Of a stretch of 64,000 nt of DNA, positions 56,756 through 64,000 are shown piece after piece. The stretch lies in the NCBI RefSeq assembly GCF_002927045.1, contig NZ_PRDW01000013.1:25515-89514 (forward strand), read 5' to 3'. Source of the stretch: Mycetohabitans endofungorum (GTDB lineage: Bacteria; Pseudomonadota; Gammaproteobacteria; Burkholderiales; Burkholderiaceae). Position numbers and translations under genes: made by a program. How positions within the stretch are numbered: position 1 is the stretch's first letter; every line of letters begins with the position of its first letter. The notes below the pieces were generated by a model. It was not told the origin of the DNA. It saw only the letters and a program-made list of their open reading frames with translations, and did no database searches.

Positions 56756-58120
56756 ATGAAGCGGAAACGGACATACTCGGAGTCGGAACCGATACACGCC
56801 TTGCCGAATAAACGCGCTCGACACTGGACAGAGCGAAGTCGGCAACGCAAGCTTTCGGAGCCCACGCCGGCATCAGATGCGCTACAGGATGAGCAGCAGC
56901 GCGATTTCCATCAGCGTACCATCGAATTAGTCCGCAAGAGCCTAGCGGGTTTCGCCCAGCCACCGCAGCGTCGATTACCCGAGCTGGAAGAAAAAAGCTT
57001 CTATTATGATGATCAGCACGATGCTAACAGGCCTGATATCGTTCATCAAGTAAAATATGGGCCTGCGGCCGATATCAGTGATGCGGATAAGCAGTGGCTT
57101 AAGCAATATTATGGTGAAGATGTTAGTAAGCGCTACACTCAATATAACTCGAAACGAATTTTTTATGCCGAGGCAGCACAACAAACGGGTCGCCCACTAA
57201 CCCACCAGGAAGCTGCGGTGAATGAAGGCAAAGACCCTGGGTCGGCAAGTATTAACCATCTCATTGCGAGCGCAACCGGTCAGCATTTGATGAATCAAAT
57301 GACATTACTGCACAGAGCGGGCGCGCAACAGTTCGAAGAAGCGGAAAAAGCGCAAAGTCAACAAGGTGATAATATCGGAGAGGATGAAGCTAAATCTATC
57401 TGGAAACAAAAACGGGCGGGGCTGGCAAAGCAGGCGGCAGCGATGGGCCGGCTGCGCGGGTTCGGCCGTGCAATTTTGGCCGATGAATATGCTCGCCATG
57501 GTTATGGTACTGAATTACGCGATGTGTGGGTTGCCACCGATTACAATGCCAATATTCTAAAACGCAACCGGATGGCTGCCGACATCCAAAGGGCTTTTGA
57601 GGGAAGGACGAAGGCGGATCGACTCCAAGCCTATAAAAGTTTTATGGCTAATACGTTCGACTCTACCGGCAATCTCCGGCTCGGTCACGGCAAAGGAAAT
57701 GGCCGGGTCTCTACGGGTTTCGATATGCCGGTCACAGAGAAGTCAACACCGACACCTCGCGGACGACGTTTATTTGAAGCGAACTACAATTATGGCATGC
57801 CTGAAATGCAAGTATTGGGTAAGGTGGACAATTTTAAACCCGGCATGTTTACCACTGTCCAAAAAACAGGAGAGCCCGAACAAAATTTAACGAGTAGCCA
57901 ATGGGCACCCCGTCCACCTAATTTATTTCAGCAGATCGCAAAATATATTGCTGCATCTAACACCCGTCTTGCAAAGCCCAGCACAGCGCGTGCAGATTTG
58001 TCGAACGCACAAGCAACCAACCACTTTTGGTTTGCTACTCTGCGCCAGAGAATGCAACCGCAAAAACTGCACGAGTTAATTGCGTGGACGCGATTTCGCT
58101 CTCCGCCAAACGATTTTTGA
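56756..58120 (+). CDS. Orphan effector-like protein with basic, NLS-like N-terminus
   Basis: A 454-residue soluble protein of no family I recognise. The start MKRKRTYSESEPIHALPNKR, then ARHWTERSRQRK, contains two basic clusters (residues 2-5 and 19-32) about 14 residues apart, like a bipartite nuclear-localisation signal, within a Ser/Pro-rich, probably disordered first 75 residues. The middle is helical and charged (EEAEKAQSQQGDNIGEDEAK). There is no signal peptide or membrane helix. AGGAGGGG precedes the ATG. GC content is well below that of the core genes. Nearby transposase scraps suggest horizontal transfer. A translocated effector is an inference. Confidence 0.75.
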   Translation: MKRKRTYSESEPIHALPNKRARHWTERSRQRKLSEPTPASDALQDEQQRDFHQRTIELVRKSLAGFAQPPQRRLPELEEKSFYYDDQHDANRPDIVHQVKYGPAADISDADKQWLKQYYGEDVSKRYTQYNSKRIFYAEAAQQTGRPLTHQEAAVNEGKDPGSASINHLIASATGQHLMNQMTLLHRAGAQQFEEAEKAQSQQGDNIGEDEAKSIWKQKRAGLAKQAAAMGRLRGFGRAILADEYARHGYGTELRDVWVATDYNANILKRNRMAADIQRAFEGRTKADRLQAYKSFMANTFDSTGNLRLGHGKGNGRVSTGFDMPVTEKSTPTPRGRRLFEANYNYGMPEMQVLGKVDNFKPGMFTTVQKTGEPEQNLTSSQWAPRPPNLFQQIAKYIAASNTRLAKPSTARADLSNAQATNHFWFATLRQRMQPQKLHELIAWTRFRSPPNDF

Positions 58121-58284
58121 TGCCGACAGGCTGCCCCACCTCATCGCCTAAAGAATCTTGGCGATGCCATTGAGCGTGCGCTCGGCCGCTGCCAGCGGCA
58201 TATCCGCAAGGTTGCACGCTCGCTCGATTACGAGCACACTTGTCTCGCATTGCCGGCAATCGAATTGGCCTGGCGCGGCACCAA

Positions 58285-58430
58285 CGTCGCGAACGAAAGA
58301 GCAACAAGCGCGGCTCACGCGCTATGAATCGATCCTTCGCTATCATCGAAGCGGCATGGCAATCCGAGCGATTGCGCACATCATGGCATTGAAGCGGCGT
58401 ACAGTGCGGTACTGAATTCATGCCAGCGAG
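58285..58430 (+). mobile_element. ISL3-like transposase fragment
   Basis: A frame reading EQQARLTRYESILRYHRSGM then AIRAIAHIMALKRRTVRY matches the helix-turn-helix region of ISL3-family transposases (RY...V..L...GL.IRAIAR.LG..R.TVR). It is followed by a stop at 58413 and a frame change. The catalytic domain is not present. Confidence 0.5.
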
Positions 58431-58554
58431 TTTTGCGAAAGAGCGCCGACAGGTTCGCTCTAAATACCGTCAACTCGTATACCGAATAATTGGACGATTC
58501 AACCAACCGCAAGATCTGTGCTCATCGATTTTGTTGAATCAAAGAAAGCGCCCG

Positions 58555-58932
58555 CTACGGCTGCTTACGCTCGCTCAATACCTTCCGGCGTGCCTTGCGC
58601 GTCTGACGCAACGCCTCGGTGATTACGCCAACATCTCCACGCGCCATTATCACAAAACCCAGTATCAAGGCATTGACCGCCACATGCGTCGGTTCCACCG
58701 GTGTGGAATACCATCCTGCACATACACGTACCGCCAAAATGCCATACACCGCGACCAACCAAAATCGTATCGCTCGTTCATACCAATTCAACGGACTGCG
58801 CCGGGGTACTGGCGCACTAAAGGCAAACAACAGAATCAGAAAAATCGCACTTGCCAATACCCCATTCATCCACAGCAGCAGCAAGTCCCATACGCTGTAG
58901 GCATTGAAGTACGCTATTGCCGATTTTATCAT
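58555..58932 (-). CDS. Holin-like three-helix membrane protein
   Basis: A 125-residue protein with three predicted helices (LLLLWMNGVLASAIFLILLF, FWLVAVYGILAVRVCAGWYS, VAVNALILGFVIM) and a strongly basic C-terminal tail (RQTRKARRKVLSERKQP), as in phage holins. Its start overlaps the end of the upstream holin gene by four bases (58929-58932), so they are coupled and may form a holin/antiholin or two-component pinholin pair. No precise family can be named. Confidence 0.7.
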   Translation of the reverse strand: MIKSAIAYFNAYSVWDLLLLWMNGVLASAIFLILLFAFSAPVPRRSPLNWYERAIRFWLVAVYGILAVRVCAGWYSTPVEPTHVAVNALILGFVIMARGDVGVITEALRQTRKARRKVLSERKQP

Positions 58933-59315
58933 TTGTCTAACTCGCTATTCTTAGTGTCATTAACAGGCGTACTCCCAATGATCCGATAGGTCAACTGAGT
59001 CAACAGTTCCGGTACTATTTTCTCTGACCAATCCAGCAGTGTATTGGCCAGCGTCACGATCGCCGCCGTAGACAGAAACGCGGCAAGCCATTCCGGTAGC
59101 CCCACATACTGCTGCACTGACGAGGTCACCGAAAATCCGCCAATCACTGATACGCCGAAATATGCGATCTTGCGCGGCCACGAAGGCTCACGGCTATGCA
59201 GCAAAAAAATCAATGCACCGCACACTACCCCACTTATCAGGGTTAGGTCATCCTGTGTCCAGGCCCTTGAACTGAACACGGAAGGCACACGCAATAGTTC
59301 AAACCACCACGTCAT
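58929..59315 (-). CDS. Phage holin-family protein
   Basis: A 128-residue protein with three hydrophobic segments (ISGVVCGALIFLLHS, IAYFGVSVIGGFSVTSSV, LAAFLSTAAIVTLANTLLDW) in the arrangement of class I holins. The N-terminus MTWWFELLRVPSVFSSRAW is amphipathic. It would permeabilise the inner membrane and let the GH108 endolysin pass. The gene is on the same strand as the endolysin and spanin genes. Confidence 0.75.
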   Translation of the reverse strand: MTWWFELLRVPSVFSSRAWTQDDLTLISGVVCGALIFLLHSREPSWPRKIAYFGVSVIGGFSVTSSVQQYVGLPEWLAAFLSTAAIVTLANTLLDWSEKIVPELLTQLTYRIIGSTPVNDTKNSELDK

Positions 59316-59530
59316 GCTATACCTCTGCTATATGTTCGCGCATCCGGCATCCAGTTGATCGGACCGTGCATGCTATGCTTACAACTGTATCGCATGGACA
59401 TTGTTTGGGCTGGCCATCTGGGCAACCAACGCATTTCGCTTAAGTGGTTGCCCGATCACCGTACGCTTGAATTTACACTATAGACTTGCGCTGATACCTC
59501 CTTTGGTGGCCAATCGTTCAAGACACTTTG

Positions 59531-60106
59531 TCATGGTACCGCCGACTGAAGCCCGGTCACGGGACACTCTGCGGTTTCAGGCCGCACCGCGCACACGTAA
59601 GCTTGCAAGGCCTTGAGCTTATCTATTTCTCGCTGGTCGTCGTCAGCGACCCGGAAAACGCGTTCTGCAACCGCTGGGTCGAGCTCTGCGTAGGTGGGGG
59701 AATCATTGCCCATTCCGGTGGCGGCGGCAAAGTCGGACACGTCACGGCTACGGGTTGAACAGTTGACGACGGCGACACGCAGCCGCTCAGTACCAGCAGC
59801 AAGAGCATTGCGCAAACGTTGATTTTCATTCTCATGGGCTTGACGCTCCTGACTCAGTTGTGCATCCAGCGTTTCAATCCGGCGGGCCTGGACCTCACGC
59901 ATAGCGGTCGCTTTTTGTTGCGCGGCCAAGGCTGCGTCTGAAACCGCTTTCATTTGTTCGGCATGCTGCTCATGATCCCGGGCTCGCGCTGCTTGTTCTT
60001 CAGCCAGCCGTCTACCAGCGATGACCGAGCTTATGCTCCAACCCAAGGCAATCCCTACAATGAATAGAACACCATAGGGCGCGATCCATCTCAGCAAGTG
60101 CTGCAT
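59531..60106 (-). CDS. Rz-like inner-membrane spanin (i-spanin)
   Basis: A 191-residue type II membrane protein. One N-terminal anchor (YGVLFIVGIALGWSISSVIA) precedes a long periplasmic coiled coil (about residues 30-110, AEEQAARARDHEQHAEQMKA...QRLRNALAAGTERLRV). Rz and Rz1 join inner and outer membranes during the last step of phage lysis. The Rz1 gene is embedded in its sequence in another frame. It is longer than lambda Rz (153 aa) because of a C-terminal extension of about 70 residues. Confidence 0.85.
   Translation of the reverse strand: MQHLLRWIAPYGVLFIVGIALGWSISSVIAGRRLAEEQAARARDHEQHAEQMKAVSDAALAAQQKATAMREVQARRIETLDAQLSQERQAHENENQRLRNALAAGTERLRVAVVNCSTRSRDVSDFAAATGMGNDSPTYAELDPAVAERVFRVADDDQREIDKLKALQAYVCAVRPETAECPVTGLQSAVP
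59623..59835 (-). CDS. Rz1-like outer-membrane spanin lipoprotein (nested)
   Basis: A 70-residue lipoprotein entirely inside the Rz gene in a different frame. The signal peptide MRMKINVCAMLLLLVLSGC has lipobox LSGC (Cys19), and the mature part is Pro-rich (CPTLPPPPEWAMIPPPTQSS), both hallmarks of Rz1. ATG 59835 is the first start; ATG 59829 is possible. The nested layout is the classical Rz/Rz1 arrangement and confirms the cassette as a genuine lysis module. Confidence 0.85.
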   Translation of the reverse strand: MRMKINVCAMLLLLVLSGCVSPSSTVQPVAVTCPTLPPPPEWAMIPPPTQSSTQRLQNAFSGSLTTTSEK

Positions 60107-60514
60107 TGCACTCTCCCTAACCCGCGGCAGCTATGTTCCCCGCCTAAGGCACGTCGACTGCTATCTCAAAGGTTTCTGCTCCTGCCCGTATGCTAAACCC
60201 ACCTCATGCGCTCATGTAGCCGGAACGCTAGATGGACTGAAAAAGGCAAAAACACTATATACCGCATTTGTCTCATTGCCCAAACGGATCATGACTTAAA
60301 CCGCCATCATTGGAAGAGTTAGCAATGTAGGCACAGCGGCTATGCTTTAAAAACAAGCTGCCGTGAAACAATGCACTTGACATCGCTTAATTAAGTACGA
60401 CTATGGCATCGTTACGGATACTTTAGCGATGCGCACAACAATGCAAAAATCATCAAATATTACTACGTATTGCATCTAATTTTGAAATAAATAGCTTGGG
60501 GCGGGAAGTACCTT
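60107..60514. other. AT-rich spacer between spanin and endolysin genes
   Basis: About 400 AT-rich bases without a gene. A plus-strand TTGACA at 60377-60382 with an ACTATG element 17 bases later is a weak promoter candidate facing away from the cassette. The Rz promoter or leader must also lie here, since lysis genes are normally contiguous. Confidence 0.4.
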
Positions 60515-61054
60515 TCATAGTCGATTCATTACCCAGCCAAACACGAATGCTTCGTCTTTCTCTCGTCTCTCTGCCAGCTCAATGTAACGCGCCCCTTGTA
60601 GGCTATTGAGTGCCTTGAGAAGCGCCACTTGCCCTGGCTCTTTGCGTTTGTCCAGAAAAGCTTTGAGCGCCGCGATTGTTTTGAGGCCTATCAAACCATC
60701 TACCATCATATCAGGGTAATCGCCCTGCCGACGATTGAACACATTGAGCACACGCTGCAGAAACTGTGCTGCCACCTGCGTGCCCATATTGACACCGGTA
60801 TCAAATAATTCAAGCGCAATCGGCACCGATAGTGTGGCAACGTCCTCCAGATGCAGCTGCTCCCAATAGCGACGCCAATAGATGGCTTTGGCGGTTGCTA
60901 AGGGCAACAAGGTCATCGGACCCAAATACCCTTCTGCTCGCGCCACCGCCTCAGTAATGCCATAGAACGTTTCGCCGCCGCTATCATCAGAATGATTGGA
61001 GTAGCCTCCTTCTCGGGCCACCGTCTTTTCAAATGCATCATCAAACGCCGTCAT
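60515..61054 (-). CDS. GH108 N-acetylmuramidase endolysin (TtsA/ZliS type)
   Basis: A 179-residue muramidase that cleaves peptidoglycan. The GH108 catalytic region FEKTVAREGGYSNHSDDSGG includes Glu15 of the REGGY motif, then ETFYGITEAVARAEG. The C-terminal half is a PG_binding_3 domain (ELFDTGVNMGTQVAAQFLQR; DGLIGLKTIAALKAFL). It has no signal peptide, so it needs a holin to reach the wall. The same enzyme class serves both phage lysis and Salmonella typhoid-toxin export (TtsA). Confidence 0.9.
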   Translation of the reverse strand: MTAFDDAFEKTVAREGGYSNHSDDSGGETFYGITEAVARAEGYLGPMTLLPLATAKAIYWRRYWEQLHLEDVATLSVPIALELFDTGVNMGTQVAAQFLQRVLNVFNRRQGDYPDMMVDGLIGLKTIAALKAFLDKRKEPGQVALLKALNSLQGARYIELAERREKDEAFVFGWVMNRL

Positions 61055-61247
61055 GGCTTTGCTCCTGTTAATAAGATCGCCATACGCATCCTTCTTGAAA
61101 AATTCACTTGGGTCAACAGGCGGATGGGTTTAAACGATAAGCTGTTCAAAAAAACAAAACTATCGAATGCGACAGATACCAGTCCCGTTTGTCACGGCGA
61201 CCACTGTGAGATCACAACTGATGGATCTCCCGGTAATCCCCCCATTT

Positions 61248-61997
61248 TTAACGGAGTCCGAAATTAGAAGCTATGCGGCCATGGCCAGCCGCTGTTTTGG
61301 CGTCAATCCGCCCAAGGCTATGTTCGGGCGGTCGTGATTGTAAGTCCACATCCAGTCTGTCGCGAACTGCTGCACGTGGTCGAGGTTTTTCCAGTGATAC
61401 AGCGATAGCCATTCGTAACGCACGGTCCGGTTGAACCGCTCGACGTACGCATTCTGCTGCGGCCTGCCCGGCTGGATGTATTCGAGCTTGATCCCGATTT
61501 TCGCCGCCCACGCCGTGATCGCCACGCTCAGGTACGCCGGGCCGTTCACAACGAATCGCCGGAGGCTTGCCGCGCCAGCCGATGATCTGGTTCAGCGAAC
61601 GTATCACACGCTCGGACGGCAGCGAGAAGTCGATCTCGATGCCCAGTGCCTCGCAGTTGAAGTCGTCGATCACGTTGAACAGCCGGATGCTGCGCCCGTC
61701 TGCCAGCTGGTCGTGCATGAAATCCATCGACCAGACCTGGTTCAATGCCGTCGGCACCGCCAGCGGCACGGGCGCCTGACGTACCAGCCGTCGCCTCGGT
61801 TTGATCCGCAAGTTCAACTCCAGCTCGCGATAGATCCGGTACACCCGCTTGTGATTCCAGCCATAGCCCTTCACGTTGCGCAAATACAGAAAGCACAAAC
61901 CGAATCCCCATGTTCGATGGTTGTCCGTCAGACGCAGCGTCATTGGTCGCGAGTGGACACCCAAAGGTGAAACCATCGGCTGACCGTTTCCCTCCAT
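61248..61997 (-). mobile_element. IS3-family transposase OrfB, frameshifted and truncated
   Basis: Minus-strand DDE transposase. The first frame gives [40 protein letters not shown] and [20 protein letters not shown]. At about 61550-61560 a two-base loss shifts the frame to [40 protein letters not shown] (catalytic Glu) and [17 protein letters not shown]. OrfA is missing. A terminal stretch with CCCCCCATTTTTAACGGAG lies at about 61236-61254. The element is dead. Confidence 0.9.
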
Positions 61998-62350
61998 CCG
62001 ATGCGCTCAAGGACAGCGAGAATGCATGCCGAAGATCGGGTCAAGATGTCAGTGTCTGTTATCGCGACGGAGGGTGCCGTGAAGGCAGTAAATTGCGCAC
62101 CTTCTGCGAGATAATCGTTCGAATCGTGCGAAACCTGGCGATAATGACTTGGAGAGGCGCTCGCAGCAGACTAAGCAGCTTCACGGCTTGCACGCCATTG
62201 AAGAATTTTTTGACTGTTATTCTATAAAAATTTTTTATGGTCAAACCGCCATAAATTGCGAAAAAGATATGATTACCCGTAATAAGGTCGGCCTACCGGC
62301 GTTTCCCAACCTCACATCACCGATTCCAACGCAGACGGATCGACGACGGT
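61998..62350. other. Intergenic between IS remnant and effector-like gene
   Basis: About 350 bases without a gene. The low-GC stretch at 62200-62280 is A/T-rich, and the segment at 62000-62060 may hold the other end of the IS remnant. The 298-residue orphan gene ends at 62351. Confidence 0.4.
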
Positions 62351-63247
62351 TCACTTTGGCCTGGGCGGACGGGCGCTGGTCAACCAGCTAGCATGCCAGT
62401 AACTTTGCTTGGGCCGGTACATTTGCTCATAATCAGGACCAAACCGCCATTTTTTCGAGTTAAAGATCTCATAGTGCGGGACTTCTCTGTCTTCCTTCCA
62501 AAACCGCACACGCTGCTTGACCTGCTCGGTTTTTTGATGCCGATACAGCCATCTCAGTTCACTGGATGTAATACTGGTCCCATGCCCTATCTTGCCTGCT
62601 ACTGCACTGAGATTTTCATCAATGTCGTCCACAATAAAGTGAATGTTTTTTTGCCTGACCAGCAACTGGTACTCAAGCCCCGCCTTACTGGTTTTCTTCC
62701 ATAACGCCTTACTCACCTCTAACGTTAATTGTTGGCTTGGTTTCACTTCGCTAGCAACATTGTAGCGGGGGTGGCGAGACAAAAATGTTTTGAATGCAAT
62801 ACCTCGCTGGGCATCAGCTAACGTCTTTTTGATACGCTTGTCGGACTGGTAAACGTAGGGCTTATCCAGCGGATCCCATACCGCATTTGTCAAGTCATTT
62901 TGAATCAGAATTCTTTTAGGCGGCAGCGCGTCCCGCTTTTGCGTGCCGCCGCTGCCTTGGCCTAAGTTACTAAACCCGGCTTGCTTTAACGTGTCCAGTG
63001 CGCGCTTTCTCGGCGCATCCAGACCATAAACAATATCCCCCTCTTGAAAGGCCGCTGCCAATTGTTGATACGGAATTTGTTCACCGTCGTGGCTCGCTTG
63101 CGAAGCAGACGAAAGTCTAGCCAACGCGGCTTGAATCGGTGCTAGTTTAAATGCCTGCGTTGACTCGTCCCCCCTCTCGGATAACCGCCTACTCGAGCGG
63201 CGCGAGGATTGATGCACTGCGTCCTGCTGAACGACGTTTGTTTTCAT
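62351..63247 (-). CDS. Orphan effector-like protein with Ser/Arg-rich N-terminus
   Basis: A 298-residue soluble protein that I cannot assign to a family. Its first 30 residues (MKTNVVQQDAVHQSSRRSSR then RLSERGDESTQ) are Ser-rich, Gln-rich and disordered, a composition like type III secretion signals, although no promoter box was found. The C-terminal region (LLVRQKNIHFIVDDIDENLS; ITSSELRWLYRHQKTEQVKQ; RVRFWKEDREVPHYEIFNSK) looks globular. There is no signal peptide. Codon use is AT-leaning compared with core genes. It lies between IS3 and IS21 remnants. Confidence 0.75.
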   Translation of the reverse strand: MKTNVVQQDAVHQSSRRSSRRLSERGDESTQAFKLAPIQAALARLSSASQASHDGEQIPYQQLAAAFQEGDIVYGLDAPRKRALDTLKQAGFSNLGQGSGGTQKRDALPPKRILIQNDLTNAVWDPLDKPYVYQSDKRIKKTLADAQRGIAFKTFLSRHPRYNVASEVKPSQQLTLEVSKALWKKTSKAGLEYQLLVRQKNIHFIVDDIDENLSAVAGKIGHGTSITSSELRWLYRHQKTEQVKQRVRFWKEDREVPHYEIFNSKKWRFGPDYEQMYRPKQSYWHASWLTSARPPRPK

Positions 63248-63599
63248 TTTCCGCTCCTCATGGATACGCTACGCTTGACACACACGCCGATGGAGAGTTG
63301 CTCGCCCACCGGCTCCGGCCCGATTCACATTGAGCGAGCTAGCCCGTTCGTCGATTTCAACACACGGTGAGATGATACGCGCATAGGCTAAACTATACCG
63401 CTGCATAGGATATGACACTTTAATGTTCGCGTGCTAGGTATGCACATTGTTGCGCGCAAAGTAAATTTGGACCACCTTTCAGTACAGTCGGTCTTTTTCG
63501 CTCGTGACGTTGCTCTGCCACGTGCAGCGTATTCAATTCGATCGCCGGGCTGTCTGGCGTCAACTACAAACGCCGCCGACGACAACTAAAATTGCCGCC
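63248..63599. other. Intergenic upstream of orphan gene
   Basis: About 350 bases, presumably the promoter region of the 298-residue gene plus an IS21 boundary. Short frames (63388-63585) look like shadows, and I see no clear operator or hrpII-type (TTCG-N16-TTCG) element. Confidence 0.4.
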
Positions 63600-64000
63600 C
63601 TATGCTGCTACCGGGGCCGACCCCGTCGGCTTGGCGCCGGCAGCTTTTGCCCGATAGCTTTCAACGCTCATCAAGTCGAGAATGACACTGTGATGGACGA
63701 CGCAGTCGATGGCTGCGAGCGTGGTCATCGGATCCTTAAAGATGCGTTCCCACTCTGAGAACACGAGGTTTGTCGTGATGACGATGCTCTTGCGCTCGTA
63801 GCGCTCAGCGAGCAACGGAACAGCACCTCCATTTCATCTCGGTTATGCTGGACGTAGCCGATGTCGTCCAGAATGAGGCACTCGAAGCGATCCAGCTTTG
63901 CTAGTTCCTGCGGCAAACGCAGATCGCGCTTTGCTGCCAGTAGCCGCTGCACCAAGGCCCCCGTGGGTGTGAACAAGACCGGGTACCCTTGCTCGACGAG
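63600..64000 (-). mobile_element. istB: IS21-family IstB helper ATPase, frameshifted, cut by window end
   Basis: Minus-strand IstB, entering from beyond 64000. The first frame gives FTPTGALVQRLLAAKRDLRL and DRFECLILDDIGYVQHNRDE (Walker B). After MEVLF a single missing base at about 63820 breaks the frame, and the rest (LAERYERKSIVITTNLVFSE, sensor Asn; HHSVILDLMSVESYRAKAA) is in another frame. IstB loads the IstA transposase. This copy is inactive unless frameshifting occurs. Confidence 0.9.

Noticed and set aside
63248..63599. hrpII-type (TTCG-N16-TTCG) promoter search upstream of the orphan gene
   Set aside because: No pair with the right spacing was found; type III regulation cannot be claimed from sequence.

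Overview
The window is a Burkholderiaceae (Betaproteobacteria) chromosome segment. The evidence is the conserved block thrS-infC-rpmI-rplT-pheS-pheT-ihfA-merR-tRNA-Pro, a RelA of the EXDD type, two small families common in Burkholderia (DUF3563, DUF3175), an HU protein with a histone-like tail, and GC-rich codon use. Many half-erased genes, IS remnants, a secreted chitosanase and effector-like orphan ORFs suggest a host-adapted, possibly fungus-associated lineage such as Mycetohabitans. The genus is an inference, not something the sequence proves.

Layout. 1-8.2 kb: DUF3563, a CueR/CopZ copper pair with a clear CueR operator, a broken sugar-nucleotide reductase, a fosmidomycin-resistance-type MFS pump, a PAP2 phosphatase, HU with a Lys/Ala tail, an SDR, a Xre/RES toxin-antitoxin pair and a metallophosphatase. 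8.6-18.8 kb: a degenerate histidine kinase, FKBP isomerase, secreted GH46 chitosanase with a chitin-binding module, MarR, a class II aldolase remnant next to a PanE-family reductase, an orphan amino-acid binding protein, sigma-54, a stand-alone LigD polymerase domain and small stress proteins. 18.8-24.7 kb: a cation/H+ antiporter, a PAS-PAS hybrid kinase, a porin, and tRNA-Pro(GGG) followed by an integrase remnant.

24.7-35.3 kb is the translation block (MerR, IHF-alpha, PheT, PheS, L20, L35, IF3 with a non-AUG start, ThrRS), tRNA-Val(GAC) and relA, all on the minus strand. 35.3-48.3 kb is core metabolism: RidA, an alpha/beta hydrolase, the two-subunit 3-oxoacid CoA-transferase, a thioesterase/SDR pair, ETF-ubiquinone oxidoreductase, chorismate synthase, a CBS protein, a YihY membrane protein and a WrbA/DUF2069/FAD-oxidase operon. 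Several neighbours are internally deleted pseudogenes. 48.3-54.2 kb is a LysR-controlled, divergently transcribed efflux operon: outer-membrane factor, FUSC pump, DUF1656 and HlyD adaptor.

54.6-64 kb is accessory. A two-lesion iron alcohol dehydrogenase pseudogene leads into a lower-GC island with transposase fragments (ISNCY-like, ISL3-like, IS3, IS21), two orphan effector-like genes (454 aa with a basic, nuclear-localisation-like N-terminus; 298 aa with a Ser/Arg-rich N-terminus) and, between them, a compact lysis cassette (GH108 endolysin, Rz with nested Rz1, two holin-like proteins). There are no phage structural genes. This effector-plus-lysis arrangement is the most unusual part of the window and could be a decayed prophage end or a domesticated lysis-type release system.
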